From contig CM065691.1 in assembly GCA_017654935.2 (NCBI GenBank), positions 23,952,115 to 24,016,114 on the forward strand: a stretch of 64,000 nucleotides of DNA, written 5' to 3'. A program made the translations under genes and the position numbers. Below are positions 46,377-51,479 of this stretch, in pieces. Under the pieces are notes generated by a model that did not search any database, was not told the origin of the DNA, and saw only the letters and a list, made by a program, of their open reading frames with translations. This DNA comes from Phymorhynchus buccinoides (taxonomy: Eukaryota; Mollusca; Gastropoda; Neogastropoda; Raphitomidae). The first letter of the stretch is position 1; each line of letters starts with the position of its first letter.

Positions 46377-46601
46377 TGTAAGCGTCATAATCATCAAATT
46401 GTTGATGGAGGATGCTAAGCAAGAAGAAGAATCATGCTTTGTAAAATTACCTTTTGGTAGATTTACAAAGACACCATTCGATCGCGAAGTTATATGTTCA
46501 GTTTCAGGCGATTCGTTATCTACATTTTCCTTTAACTCCGTCAAACAATCAAGTTCGACTGCAGCGAGCAAATCGTCGTCATCATCTTCAAAAAAATCCA
46601 T
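13317..46601 (-). CDS. DDX11: DDX11/ChlR1-type Fe-S DNA helicase gene, 20 exons, 3' end outside window
   Basis: Superfamily 2 (XPD/FANCJ/RTEL1 group) 5'-3' DNA helicase; DDX11 (yeast Chl1) acts at replication forks in sister-chromatid cohesion and unwinds forks and G-quadruplexes. Joining the 20 exons gives 2059 coding nt (686 codons plus 1) without a stop. Visible motifs: Walker A SPTGTGKS (residues 94-101, split by an intron), Ia [13 protein letters not shown] (273-285), four Fe-S cysteines (C310, C328, C342, C377), DEAH (420-423), and motif III AGGTMQP (656-662). Residue-level similarity is closest to DDX11, not FANCJ or RTEL1 (for example TINDFLF and [17 protein letters not shown]). Motifs IV-VI are missing because no exon after 13317 could be found. 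Introns carry arrays copied from exons 3, 12, 13, 18 and 19. A gene truncated at 13.3 kb cannot be excluded. Confidence 0.93.
13903..14840 (-). repeat. Array of about 12 exon-19 cassettes with acceptor and donor
   Basis: The unit is 60-80 bp. On the minus strand it reads TGTGTGTCTTGCAG, a 42-nt piece encoding [20 protein letters not shown] and a TG repeat of variable length. The piece is the last 42 nt of exon 19 with P changed to L. Copies start near 13986, 14063, 14131, 14207, 14271, 14336, 14411, 14480, 14552, 14629, 14690 and 14768, with a partial one at 13903. TG-tract length is the main variation. Confidence 0.95.
14845..14957 (-). CDS. DDX11: DDX11 exon 19 (motif III)
   Basis: Encodes [55 protein letters not shown] and AGGTMQP are hallmark DDX11 sequence. 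AGGTM is helicase motif III. The last 42 nt plus donor are amplified downstream as the array at 13903-14835; a TGCAG inside the exon has become the acceptor of each copy. Confidence 0.95.
15555..16017 (-). mobile_element. LINE 3' end with reverse-transcriptase tail
   Basis: Minus strand 15772-15965 encodes [52 protein letters not shown], which is the C-terminal motif (W-N-x-P, then S-x-F-K-x-x-L-K) of non-LTR reverse transcriptases. It ends in an AGCGC block and a TTA repeat. A CA microsatellite (15659-15704) has expanded in the 3' UTR. Confidence 0.75.
15967..16548. mobile_element. Long member of TA-flanked MITE family B
   Basis: Left end accgtaattttcggactata with aggcg, right end the inverse (ggtccgaaaaatacagta). 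At about 580 bp it is longer than the 170-bp copies at 37673, 58893 and 62716. It contains multiple cgcc(t)/aacgagg blocks and abuts the LINE tail on its left. Confidence 0.7.
16579..16704 (-). CDS. DDX11: DDX11 exon 18
   Basis: Encodes [41 protein letters not shown], with phase 1 on both sides. SPLMHI(E/Q)[10 protein letters not shown] is almost invariant in DDX11. Acceptor GTGTGTTGCAG|ACAGTG. This acceptor and the first bases of the exon recur three times upstream (16995-17430). Confidence 0.94.
16995..17430 (-). repeat. Three extra copies of the exon 18 acceptor region
   Basis: Blocks starting near 16995, 17127 and 17340 repeat the sequence around the exon 18 start: minus-strand TGCAGACAGTGGGG followed upstream by a roughly 110-bp intron segment (actgcacccattacgct ... 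agcaaaaacatag). Each block keeps an intact AG and the first exon bases. Spacing and length vary. Confidence 0.88.
17579..17686 (-). CDS. DDX11: DDX11 exon 17
   Basis: Encodes [35 protein letters not shown], matching the EQPKLAGFQQFLQSLQP region. Acceptor TTTTTTTTAG, donor CCAG|GTGCTG, phase 1-1. Confidence 0.85.
18838..19230 (+). mobile_element. tRNA-derived SINE family 1, near full length
   Basis: Head with B box ggttcgaatccc, middle tctttcggatggggactta, tail gcagcccgaaggtcacagag and ataagtctctgtgact. The conserved middle resembles the shared core of mollusc and metazoan SINE superfamilies; the exact family needs a database. Confidence 0.75.
19252..19297 (-). CDS. DDX11: DDX11 exon 16
   Basis: 46 nt encoding [15 protein letters not shown], the counterpart of the KLFGFTERYGAVF segment. 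Acceptor CCTTTTACAG, donor CCAG|GTAAGG, phase 0 in, 1 out. Confidence 0.82.
19375..19623 (+). mobile_element. TTAA-flanked MITE family P1, copy 2
   Basis: TTAACCCTTTCGCTGCCAGC to GCGGTGAAAGGGTTAA, with an inserted A run. In DDX11 intron 15. Confidence 0.88.
20112..20159 (+). repeat. CA microsatellite
   Basis: Uninterrupted CA of about 20 units. Comparable tracts are at 15659, 22640, 35140, 46338 and 48154, with GT at 23461, 23683, 23898 and 38117. Confidence 0.95.
20970..21122 (+). repeat. Dispersed repeat family A, copy 3
   Basis: Contains ttgcctccgggcattgcctc and ggaggacgttaa, lacking the left 60 bp seen in copy 1. Confidence 0.8.
21296..21402 (-). CDS. DDX11: DDX11 exon 15
   Basis: Encodes [41 protein letters not shown]. 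Almost position-for-position with vertebrate [20 protein letters not shown]. Acceptor TGTGTGTACAG; phase 1 in, 0 out. Confidence 0.95.
22060..23035 (+). repeat. Dispersed repeat family E, copy 3, split by a LINE insertion
   Basis: 22060-22321 matches the family from ttcccaggccataacaatat to agattagaggaagtt. The match resumes at about 23003 with gcacgaaacttccagaaggt. The intervening 680 bp is a LINE 3' end, so the LINE inserted after this repeat. Confidence 0.75.
22322..23003 (-). mobile_element. LINE 3' end with reverse-transcriptase tail, nested
   Basis: Minus strand 22790-23003 encodes [20 protein letters not shown] and [36 protein letters not shown], the end of a non-LTR reverse transcriptase. 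The 3' UTR has a large CA tract region and ends ...TAGCGC...TTATTATTATT. A tract of about 17 G lies at 22490. Confidence 0.8.
23150..23335 (+). repeat. Dispersed repeat family E, copy 4 (partial)
   Basis: aaggcaggagaatgggacaa to ccaggaggtgggtgaactat. Confidence 0.7.
23390..23429 (-). CDS. DDX11: DDX11 exon 14 (acceptor ambiguous)
   Basis: Encodes [13 protein letters not shown], aligning with the NTQSLSQTGTE stretch before TINDFLF. The frame needs the second of two nearby AGs (CCAGGTAAG|ACA). Using the first AG (exon start 23434) would put the next exon out of frame unless another exon intervenes. Donor ACAG|GTAAGT, phase 1. Confidence 0.6.
23461..23506 (+). repeat. GT microsatellite next to DDX11 exon 14 acceptor
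   Basis: About 22 GT units, 25 bp upstream (minus strand) of exon 14, giving an intron end with a CA-rich instead of pyrimidine-rich tract. Further GT tracts follow to 23718. Confidence 0.92.
24486..24625 (+). repeat. Dispersed repeat family A, copy 4
   Basis: gttgcacagcctccgggcat to gagaggacgtaaaac. Confidence 0.82.
24893..25015 (-). CDS. DDX11: DDX11 exon 13
   Basis: 41 codons: [40 protein letters not shown], then G|GTAAGT. Matches vertebrate AHSQLLQY...LKAKNLMYLKQILYLL, one residue shorter. The acceptor assigned is AATATTGCAG of the copy nearest the rest of the exon. It has no pyrimidine tract of its own because the region upstream is the 72-bp array. Confidence 0.88.
24971..27426 (-). 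repeat. 72-bp array built from the exon 13 acceptor and first codons
   Basis: About 34 copies of a 72-bp unit. On the minus strand each holds AATATTGCAG and the first 45 nt of exon 13 ([15 protein letters not shown]), then [10 protein letters not shown] if read through. The unit is 24 codons and in frame. Two copies (25361, 26300) carry a CGA-to-TGA stop, and others carry 2-bp to 12-bp indels. Marker variants at 25521/26388 and 25781/26648 recur at an 867-bp offset, which shows a 12-unit higher-order duplication. Confidence 0.96.
27838..28315 (-). repeat. Four degenerate copies of the DEAH-exon 3' half with GA tracts
   Basis: Copies at about 27838-27916, 27974-28052, 28088-28162 and 28246-28315 repeat the last 70-75 nt of exon 12 ([20 protein letters not shown]) plus its donor GTCAGAGG. 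Each is preceded on the minus strand by a CT tract and an AG, which looks like a splice acceptor. They have point changes and small deletions. The units are spaced by GA/CT microsatellites. Confidence 0.9.
28158..28221 (+). repeat. GA microsatellite
   Basis: About 31 uninterrupted GA units between two decayed DEAH-exon copies. A second tract of about 20 units lies at 28315-28354. On the transcribed strand they are CT tracts directly before AG. Confidence 0.95.
28406..28558 (-). CDS. DDX11: DDX11 exon 12 (DEAH box)
   Basis: 51 codons, phase 0-0. Starts [19 protein letters not shown], contains [20 protein letters not shown] and ends EVTGAQ|GTCAGA. DEAH is the Walker B motif. Acceptor GTGTGTCTGTCAG. 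Degenerate copies of its 3' half plus donor lie downstream in the intron (27838-28315). Confidence 0.96.
28606..28812 (+). mobile_element. tRNA-derived SINE family 1, 5' part
   Basis: Head ggtaacgcgttcacctcgtg with B-box-like gagttcaaacctgggt, then ctttcggatgagacgataaa and ccgaggtcccgtgtgcccat. Truncated at 28812. Confidence 0.78.
28822..29067 (+). mobile_element. TTAA-flanked MITE family P1, copy 3
   Basis: The left TTAA has mutated (TTGA); the right end ggcggtgaaaaggttaa is intact. Internal sequence is co-linear with copy 1. Confidence 0.82.
29543..29723. mobile_element. 181-bp fold-back MITE, Harbinger-like
   Basis: Arms of about 50 bp starting GGCCGGGTTCACATTAGACG are near-perfect inverse copies, around a loop of about 80 bp. 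TTA occurs at 29540-29542 and again at 29724-29726, fitting the TWA target site of PIF/Harbinger elements. Confidence 0.88.
29860..29955 (-). CDS. DDX11: DDX11 exon 11 (fourth Fe-S cysteine)
   Basis: 32 codons: [19 protein letters not shown], then [26 protein letters not shown] gives ligand 4 (C377), so all four cluster cysteines are present. Acceptor TTATTTCACAG. Confidence 0.95.
30292..30359 (-). CDS. DDX11: DDX11 exon 10 (third Fe-S cysteine)
   Basis: Encodes [20 protein letters not shown] then RAL|GTGAGA. GCPY gives ligand 3 (C342), matching the ACPFY site of vertebrate DDX11. The linker between ligands 2 and 3 is shorter than in human. Phase 1 in, 0 out. Confidence 0.9.
30590..30735 (+). 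repeat. Short tandem duplication around a GT tract
   Basis: gtgtgtgt...cgtacgcgcgcac with tgattctttttaaa occurs twice (30575-30670 and 30690-30775), just upstream of exon 9. It contains no exon sequence. Confidence 0.7.
30807..30891 (-). CDS. DDX11: DDX11 exon 9 (first two Fe-S cysteines)
   Basis: Encodes [20 protein letters not shown] then [13 protein letters not shown] and NDRC carry ligands 1 and 2 of the [4Fe-4S] cluster (C310, C328). Acceptor TTTTTCAG; donor AAA A|GTCAGT, phase 1. Confidence 0.93.
30930..31080 (-). mobile_element. tRNA-derived SINE family 1, 3' part
   Basis: tagtcacagagatttatctc to agcgtctagccaatttattt, then an A run and a tract of 18 G. Confidence 0.75.
31640..32470. 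other. No recognisable feature
   Basis: DDX11 intron 8, somewhat GC-richer than its surroundings. Frames on the plus strand are short, with no family I recognise. Several blocks are weakly self-similar. Confidence 0.35.
32753..32876. mobile_element. MITE family H, copy 1
   Basis: Ends TTAAAGACCCACCACGTCA and the inverse (CACGTGACGTGGGGGGTCTT). A second copy is at 61436-61566. Flanked by TTAA-like sequence. Confidence 0.8.
33407..33734. mobile_element. MITE with CAGTCAAACCTCT ends, family A copy inside
   Basis: Left CAGTCAAACCTCTATTTTAA and right inverse (ATAATAGAGGTTTGACTG). It is related to the element at 1946 by layout and CAGT termini. Interrupted at 33480-33608 by a family A repeat. Confidence 0.75.
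33480..33608 (-). repeat. Dispersed repeat family A, copy 5
   Basis: cttaacgtcctccggtatat to tttttaacaatacagatgtg, short form, nested in a MITE. Confidence 0.82.
33841..33948 (-). CDS. DDX11: DDX11 exon 8 (motif Ia)
   Basis: Encodes [20 protein letters not shown] and ends ISLGSRQ|GTAAGA, 36 codons, phase 0-0. YCSRTHSQ is the DNA-contacting motif Ia of the Fe-S helicase family. Confidence 0.95.
34462..34689 (+). mobile_element. TTAA-flanked MITE family P2, copy 2
   Basis: TTAACCCCTTGACTGTCGC to TGGCAGTCAAGGGGTCAA. It ends only about 40 bp from the exon 7 donor. Confidence 0.86.
34731..34961 (-). CDS. DDX11: DDX11 exon 7 (acidic linker)
   Basis: 77 codons. Starts [14 protein letters not shown], passes [20 protein letters not shown] and ends ETVHVTK|GTCAGA. 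This is the counterpart of the vertebrate LAEYESDEEKK to EEEHITK region just before motif Ia. Acceptor CCATCACAG, phase 0-0. Confidence 0.9.
35461..36316. repeat. 41-bp minisatellite in DDX11 intron 6
   Basis: About 20 tandem copies of a 38-42 bp unit containing acttccagggacatg and aaaccaggaacagagac. Variation is mostly at the GAC/GACTAATT junction and in TTAAA/CTAAA. Unlike the other arrays in this gene, I could not match the unit to any exon edge. Confidence 0.93.
36772..37130 (-). mobile_element. tRNA-derived SINE family 1, full length
   Basis: From the right: a tRNA-like head with caggttcgaactcgggttta (B box on the minus strand), gacctcggtttatcgtctca, the gcgccaccc block, and the tail cacagaagcgtctctgtgaa. 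The best-preserved member in the window, ending 15 bp before the exon 6 donor. Confidence 0.82.
37145..37228 (-). CDS. DDX11: DDX11 exon 6
   Basis: Encodes [20 protein letters not shown] to RGKRK, 28 codons, phase 0-0. Acceptor GCTCTGTGCAG; donor AAG|GTAAAG. It corresponds to the basic coiled-coil stretch (KAEQARRKQREERL region) of vertebrate DDX11; similarity is low and the assignment rests on position and phase. Confidence 0.75.
37673..37843. mobile_element. TA-flanked MITE family B, 171 bp
   Basis: Left ccatattttacggactataa, right inverse (gcagtccgtagaatac), internal gcgccttataat. TA occurs at 37671-37672. Confidence 0.82.
38117..38230 (+). repeat. GT microsatellite, compound
   Basis: About 28 GT units followed by interrupted GT with TA and GC steps to 38225. 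Confidence 0.93.
38690..39205 (+). mobile_element. LINE 3' end with reverse-transcriptase tail
   Basis: With one frameshift near 38755 the plus strand encodes [18 protein letters not shown], then [33 protein letters not shown] and a stop. It is followed by a 3' UTR ending aatagcgctatagaag and an ATT repeat. Confidence 0.8.
39293..39366 (-). CDS. DDX11: DDX11 exon 5
   Basis: Encodes [20 protein letters not shown] and ends QAK|GTGGGT. It matches the WVTQF/KKEE segment of vertebrate DDX11. Acceptor GGTGTTCAG; phase 1 in, 0 out. Confidence 0.85.
39441..39657 (+). mobile_element. hAT-like MITE family F
   Basis: Ends CAGTGATGTCCCGAGG and CTCGGTACATCACTG, flanked by atcatg on both sides. Internal tcaggacaaatgtctgacta and gacagtttgtcctatcactt recur at 79-200, 1300-1422, 44023-44280 and 45040-45140. 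Confidence 0.75.
39868..39945 (-). mobile_element. LINE/SINE 3' tail
   Basis: ataataataataatgacaat, then atatagcgcttgttctcctt and tgcttcacaaag. Same 3' end as at 15555, 22322 and 44292, with no reverse-transcriptase sequence here. Confidence 0.65.
40211..40433. mobile_element. 223-bp fold-back MITE, Harbinger-like, with internal repeat
   Basis: Ends AGGGCCAGCCACACGTCAAC and its inverse (GTTGACCTGTAGCTGGCCCT), flanked by TAA on both sides. It contains about three 35-bp units with acgattcgatctgtacaact. Confidence 0.85.
40850..40875 (-). CDS. DDX11: DDX11 micro-exon 4 (26 nt)
   Basis: A 26-nt exon between CCCTTCCAG and GTATGA, encoding KQGLSSNS with split codons on both sides. Its phases (in 2, out 1) connect exons 3 and 5 exactly, which is the main support. 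It lies in the poorly conserved linker after Walker A. Confidence 0.65.
41140..41500 (+). repeat. Dispersed repeat family E, copy 5
   Basis: attccctggccatatggccc to tctgtatccccatgaagg, near full length. Confidence 0.75.
41543..41646 (-). CDS. DDX11: DDX11 exon 3 (GKS of Walker A)
   Basis: Encodes [17 protein letters not shown] and continues to NEDGK; the lysine and serine bind ATP phosphates. Acceptor TTATTATGTTCAG; donor GA|GTGAGT, phase 2. The first 35 nt of the exon plus the last 20 nt of the intron form the unit of the large array at 41617-43660, so this acceptor exists in about 37 further copies upstream in the transcript. Confidence 0.92.
41617..43660 (-). repeat. 55-bp array built from the exon 3 acceptor and Walker A codons
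   Basis: About 37 copies of a 55-bp unit, some 58 bp through an extra ATC, with a few truncated (42105-42140, 43360-43390, 43590). On the minus strand each unit is 20 nt of intron end, TTATTATGTTCAG, and the first 35 nt of exon 3 ([11 protein letters not shown]). The copies are nearly identical, so the array is young or homogenised. Because 55 is not a multiple of 3, using an upstream acceptor shifts frame and meets a TGA within three units. Confidence 0.95.
43661..44022 (-). repeat. Decayed outer edge of the 55-bp array with a local duplication
   Basis: Diverged units (43665-43760 and 43888-43930) still show agactgaaagacttcccct. A segment reading ggtaaagggagttac followed by accagtgatgtccctagg occurs twice (43850-43900 and 43965-44040). 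Older copies at the array margin suggest growth from the exon side. Confidence 0.7.
44023..44280 (+). mobile_element. hAT-like MITE family F
   Basis: CAGTGATGTCCCTAGG to TCTCAGCGCATCACTG, co-linear with the copy at 39441, with a small insertion in the middle. Confidence 0.72.
44292..44420 (-). mobile_element. LINE/SINE 3' tail
   Basis: aataataataataattgata with tttctatagcgcctttctat and actcaaggcgctt. Confidence 0.65.
44564..44706 (-). CDS. DDX11: DDX11 exon 2 (Q-motif region and start of Walker A)
   Basis: Encodes [19 protein letters not shown] followed by [12 protein letters not shown], the hallmark start of the DDX11/Chl1 helicase core. Acceptor TTGTGCAG; donor ACG|GTCAGT, phase 0. The Walker A motif is cut by the intron between T98 and G99. 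Confidence 0.92.
46019..46234. mobile_element. Fold-back element in DDX11 intron 1 with telomere-like loop
   Basis: Arms of about 70 bp (tgtcacagtcaaaagtgtag ... ttttgcgac and its inverse) plus an inner pair accacaaatttcac. The loop contains cctaaccctaaccctac. Possible 5-bp flank ATGCC on both sides. No coding. Confidence 0.85.
46451..46601 (-). CDS. DDX11: DDX11 exon 1 (start codon, acidic N-terminus)
   Basis: Opens with [18 protein letters not shown] and ends at CCAAAAG|GTAATT, phase 1. Exon 2 starts with two bases that complete a Gly codon, so the frame runs through LPK-G-KEEEIG. This gives a roughly 50-residue acidic extension that vertebrate DDX11 lacks. The ATG is chosen because it opens the acidic segment and lies about 80-100 bp from a promoter-like ETS/E2F cluster. 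It could instead be the first exon of another gene on the same strand. Confidence 0.62.
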
Positions 46602-46677
46602 GATGATAGTCAGAAAAGAGCAGTGGAATCTCAGTTTACAGCATGATTTGTACTTCGTAGCAGACGCTTTGGGTTTC

Positions 46678-46702
46678 ACTTCCGGTTAAAACTCCCGCCA
46701 TC
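46678..46702 (-). promoter_or_regulatory. Probable TATA-less DDX11 promoter elements
   Basis: On the minus strand, 76-101 bp before the proposed ATG, lie ATGGCGGGAG (YY1/E2F-like) and ACCGGAAGT (ETS consensus). Such clusters are usual at housekeeping and S-phase gene promoters. The assignment is by motif only. Confidence 0.4.
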
Positions 46703-47730
46703 TCACCAGGGCCACTCTCACAAAGACTTCCCCAGCCACATCCCCTGAAGAATGTATGTATTTTATATCTTAACAGTCACACCTTTAAAGATTTGGCGTG
46801 CTATAAAAAGATTATACGCAATAAAATGCAATTGTATTGGGGCAAGTGGATTTGGTCTGGATAGAGAGTAATTCAGCCCATAAATATCTTGTTACCGAAA
46901 TCATGCAAAAATCGAAATCATGCAAAAGTGAAGGGAGTGCCAAATAAACCGATCACAAACACGCGCACACGTACGTCCACAAACACACACGTCCACAAAC
47001 ACACACACACACAATCACAAATACACACTTAATACAACCGTGATAACATATCGTGTGTTCGTTCTTTAGGTGGTTTTTTTGTTTTTGTTTTTAACAGACG
47101 TAAAACTAAAGAACAACCACACAATATGTTATGTTGTATTAATTCATTATTAATTAAGTGCATTTAGACTAACATATTTGTGTATGCAAGTTGTATATTT
47201 GTGTGTGTAAGGATGACTTTTTTTGCGTGTATGTAGGTATAAGTTAAATGGGTGGATACATAAGTTGTTGTAGGCCCTATGCTTGCGCATGATCGGTGTG
47301 TGTAGGCCTATGTGTGTATCAGCGTGTGTGTGTATGTGGTGGGGTGGGGTGTGTGACCGAGAATTGTATGTGCATGCGATGTTTAAAATAGTCGCATATT
47401 CTATATTTTGGCTTTCCTACATATTATGTCTTTGTCTTTATTGTGTTGTTTTGTTGATTTGTTTTATCGCTGCAAAAAGAATTTCCCGTAGTACTACTAA
47501 AATGGACAATAAAATATTGATTGATTGGTTGATCAAATTGATTGATTGATATTCGCGCACCGCATGTGCGTGAACAGGGAACAAAAGTCAGATATAAACA
47601 GGGAAAATTAATCAAATGTGACAATTATAGCTCTTCTTCTTCTTGCAGTAGACAACCGCCATCATCGTTTTGAGTGGTTCCGTTGTGTATGAAAACTGGC
47701 GACTTCGGTCATGTAGGTAAGATATCTATA
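46703..47730. other. No gene recognised; AT-rich upstream of DDX11
   Basis: Contains scattered CA/GT tracts (46960-47010, 47300-47360) and a TTGATTGAT run near 47515-47550. No plus-strand gene facing away from DDX11 is visible, so there is no evidence of a bidirectional promoter. Confidence 0.5.
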
Positions 47731-47799
47731 GGCCTACACAGAATAATTTCCTTGGCCGCCCAGATGATCGGCTTGAATGGCTGGGGGGAAAATAGCTTT

Positions 47800-47915
47800 G
47801 TATCGATTTAAAAACTCAGGACTTTCCTGGTATTGCGGTACCCCCAGGATCATCCCACCATCTACCGTACATGTCCCTGTTCCAGGCCGGAGGACGTTAA
47901 TCGGATTTTCATTCA
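47800..47915 (+). repeat. Dispersed repeat family A, copy 6
   Basis: gatttaaaaactcaggactt to ggccggaggacgttaat, the most diverged copy. Confidence 0.72.
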
Positions 47916-48153
47916 TCATCAAATGTGACAACGCATATTTACTATCCGTAAAATGTTCAGACTGAGGGGATTTGAGGGACGCTGCCTCCGCCGCATCCTC
48001 AAAATCCAATGGGAACAGCATGTCACCAAAAAAGCCTAAATGTTACAAAGAGTATTCACTTCGCAGCCTACAAACCTTGCAAAAAAGCCTTCATATTTGT
48101 TGACAAAGTGTGATGTGCTGGCCATCATAGCCTTCATGTTCGTCGGCAAGGTG

Positions 48154-48193
<40 letters not shown>

Positions 48194-48517
48194 AGATGAG
48201 ACAGCTGTAGAGTGCAGCTAAAGCGTTGACAAACAAATTTATTGTATTCATTCTCTGTCATCTCAAGGAGCAATACCAAAGAGTCAGATACAGTGGAGAA
48301 CTGATAACTCAAAAACGGATAACTCAAAAGCATTGAATAACTCACACAAATTTTGGGTCCCAGTATAATAATCTCTATGTTGAAGTCTTTTTAACTCAAA
48401 ATAAAATTTCAGTCCCTTCAATTTTTACTTAAGCGATTTTTACTCACTAACAAAGCCACAATAATTTTTCAGCTACCAAAGACTTCATTTCTCACCAATA
48501 ATAATGCATTAGTGAGG

Positions 48518-48543
48518 GGGGGGGGGGGGGGGGGGGGGGGGGG
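48518..48543 (+). repeat. Poly-G tract (26 G)
   Basis: Uninterrupted. Intergenic. Confidence 0.93.
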
Positions 48544-48549
48544 AATAAA

Positions 48550-50220
48550 TAAACACACTAGTGCCAATAGGGCATTTAAATTTCATTGAGTTGAATTAGA
48601 AAGGTCAGCGTAACTCGGGCAGAACAAACGCGGGCAAATTAGTAGTCTAGTATAGAGAACGAACACTCGTGGCAAATGCCCTATTCATTTCACCTGTTCA
48701 GTAATGCTTTTTCAGATTCAAATCATGCAAGGCATCATCCTTCTGATGATAAAACAATCAATCAATCAATCAAACAGGAAATTAAGTGAGGATCCTTTCG
48801 ATGTTTATTGACCATTCAATGATGCTTTAAGTCATCATAACTATGACACTATGTCAATATTATAGATTCAAATTACAAACTCACAACATTCATTGACTTA
48901 AAAAACCCAACACACACACACAAAAACCACAGAAACAAAGAATCAGACTTGAAGATTATTTGTTATTCAAAAGCAAGTAAATCATTAAAAAAAAATAACT
49001 GAGAAAAACATTATATGAAATATATTGAAAACAAATGAAATGCAGTAATGATTGTCAAAATACTTAGACTCAAGATGCAAATCTGGAAGTTTTTGAAAAT
49101 GTTTATAAATAATCCGCTGACAAGATCAAAGGACAAATAAATCTTTGTGGCGAAATTTCTGGATAATATTCTGACAGTGAAAATTATATTCACTTACATA
49201 ACAAGATCTACCAATAAAGGGATCAAGGAAGACAACATTGAAATTGAGGGGGTACTTTCAGTTTTAAAAATACACTCAACTGGTAAAACCAAATAACTGT
49301 AAGCAGTGTTAAACATGACATCAATCAATAAGATTGACGGAAGTAGCAGGTAGGCTAGAACAAACTGAAAATCAAACGAATGGTAATAAATTCATGCTTG
49401 TTAGATGACTAATTTGAGTGACATTTTGCCCCATTTCCCCCAGAACCCCCCAAAAAAAAAAAAAAAAACCCCACCAACAACAACAGAAAACAACAAACAA
49501 AATAATGAAAAACTTCACACAATCATAAAATGCATTATTTACAAATATTATACTCAAAACCATTGTTGCGTATATAAAATTGTATAATGGCTGCACATGT
49601 AAGTATATAATTTTCAAGGTATCATACTTTCTATCATGATGAAATGCAAATTTGTGTACTGCAACCTACAATAAATATTTTGTCTTGAAAACGAATCTTT
49701 ACAGAACAATATCTTATCTGTATAAAAACAAAGAAATACACAATTAAAAGGTTTACAATTTTGAAATAACATTGGGCTTTCAGTTTACAAAAACTATGGA
49801 AAATGTATTAAATTCCAGAAAAAAACAAGAGAATAACTTTTTGAAGCGGCCCAAAAAAATCCATCAAAAATTGAGACATAAGTGCAGAGAACGGCCTTCC
49901 GTTTACAGCATAATGTCAATGTTAATGTCATTTGGTTTTGATTAGCAAAAAGGTTTAATTTATCCAAAAATATAACAATTATTTTAAAACTACAAAGCCA
50001 AGAAGTGCGTCTCCAGCAACTGTGTGCAATGAAGTAAATTCGCTTATTCAGCATTGATTTCTGACATTCAAGCACAAGGTATGTAGCAACAAAATTTGGT
50101 TCCCTGCATAAAAATGATTCCGAAAGTCTGCGTATTCCCCATGAGAGCCAGCGTATTCCCCATGAGAGCCAGTCAGTTCCTAAAGTCAATGGGTTTTCAT
50201 AAGTTCGTAAACAAAAGCGG
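48550..50220. other. No gene recognised
   Basis: AT-rich intergenic sequence with A and T runs and a few tccc/ttgattgatt repeats. Nothing on either strand with coding character. A tandem gcgtattccccatgagagcc duplication sits at 50130-50170. Confidence 0.5.
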
Positions 50221-50222
50221 TA

Positions 50223-50467
50223 TTAACCCTTTCACCGCCAATGTCGCATTTTAGTACCACAATGCTTTAACACCGATGTCACTAAAAGGCATCCAATCCA
50301 GACCTGTTATCCGAAGACCCTATTTTCTTAATTTGGGGAGGTAAGGATAGGCCTAATGTTATATATGTCACCAAGGAATTCGCAATATTGCAGAAAATTT
50401 GTTTCTCTACTCAGTTAAATTTAATGGTATTTTTCGGCTGAAACATGGCTGGCGGCGAAAGGGTTTA
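50223..50467 (-). mobile_element. TTAA-flanked MITE family P1, copy 4
   Basis: TTAACCCTTTCACCGCCAAT to GGCTGGCGGCGAAAGGGTTTA, reverse of the other three copies. Confidence 0.85.
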
Positions 50468-50627
50468 TGCTGCGAGGGGACTTTGCAGCCACTCGGCGTT
50501 GCACTTATTATTATTTTCGTGGTTGTTACAGGATAATAAGAGAGCTCCATCAGCCAGCTGGATGGCGCATAATGGTTAGGATGGGAAAACAAAGGGATTG
50601 ACAACTGTCTGATGTCTTAATACAAGT

Positions 50628-50986
50628 TTAAGGGCTTCGTACACTAGCGTCAAGATCTCGAGATCGCGGCGATTTTTTGCTGCAAGGCGCAGTTTGATGC
50701 GCCACTTGCATGTGAGAGATTCGCGGCGCTGCAGGATTTTTTATGCGTAGCTGCGCAATTTTTTGTTGCTCGAGAATAGAACCGGCTCTAATTTTGATGC
50801 TCAAGATCGCAGAGATCGTGAAACTAGCCAATCACAACGGACGGAAGGACCATAACTCTGATTGAAGAAAAAAAATGGCAGACTTGCTCGAACCCGAAAT
50901 GTGTGCTGTGATGCAGGCATCAACGCGTCAAGGCGTTGCTCTGAGAAACAATTGACGCCTGATGCTAGTGTGCGAAGGCCTTTAGG
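50628..50986. mobile_element. MITE with GGGCTTCGTACACTAGCG ends
   Basis: Left aagggcttcgtacactagcg and right inverse (tgctagtgtgcgaaggcctt). Rich in atcgc/agatctcg, GC-richer than its flanks. Target site unclear (TTA-like). Confidence 0.75.
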
Positions 50987-51013
50987 TAGTTTTGGCAATC
51001 AAGTAGATTCTGT

Positions 51014-51339
51014 TTAACCCTTTCACTGCCGCCTATTGCGCATGCACCACCGGTTTGCCGCACAATTTTTGAACCGCTGCAATATCGCTACTTAGCGGCG
51101 ATGTATATATACGTCAGTGGCAAGTTCTGAAGCGCTATAGATGACATATATACGTCGTCGTCACTGAAGAGGTTAACCTACAACGTACATATACATCCTC
51201 TACAATGCTTCAGTACTTACCACAGACATAAAAAAAAAGTATGTACGTTGGCTCTCGATCACAATTTTGCTGCAACTAAAAAAAGGCCTAGCAAACATGC
51301 AACACGTATGTAACTAATAGACAGCGCTGAAAGGGTTAA
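51014..51339. mobile_element. TTAA-flanked MITE family P3
   Basis: TTAACCCTTTCACTGCCGCC to CAGCGCTGAAAGGGTTAA. Ends resemble P1 and P2 but the inside differs (tatatacgtcagtggcaagt). Confidence 0.8.
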
Positions 51340-51479
51340 TAAGAGATATTCAATCAAATGAACAGGAACGTGTAAAAGCATGAAAGGCAGTCAGCAGAGA
51401 CTTAATAAGTCAATGGCAGATCAGTTACTTCATTAGGGGGGAAATCTTCTTTACATGCAACACAGTGATATCAGCAATT

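Noticed and set aside
47734..48021. Minus-strand frame starting MLFPLDFEDAAEAASLKSPQ
   Set aside because: Half of it is a family A repeat, and the rest is too short to judge. A first exon of an unknown gene is possible but unsupported.
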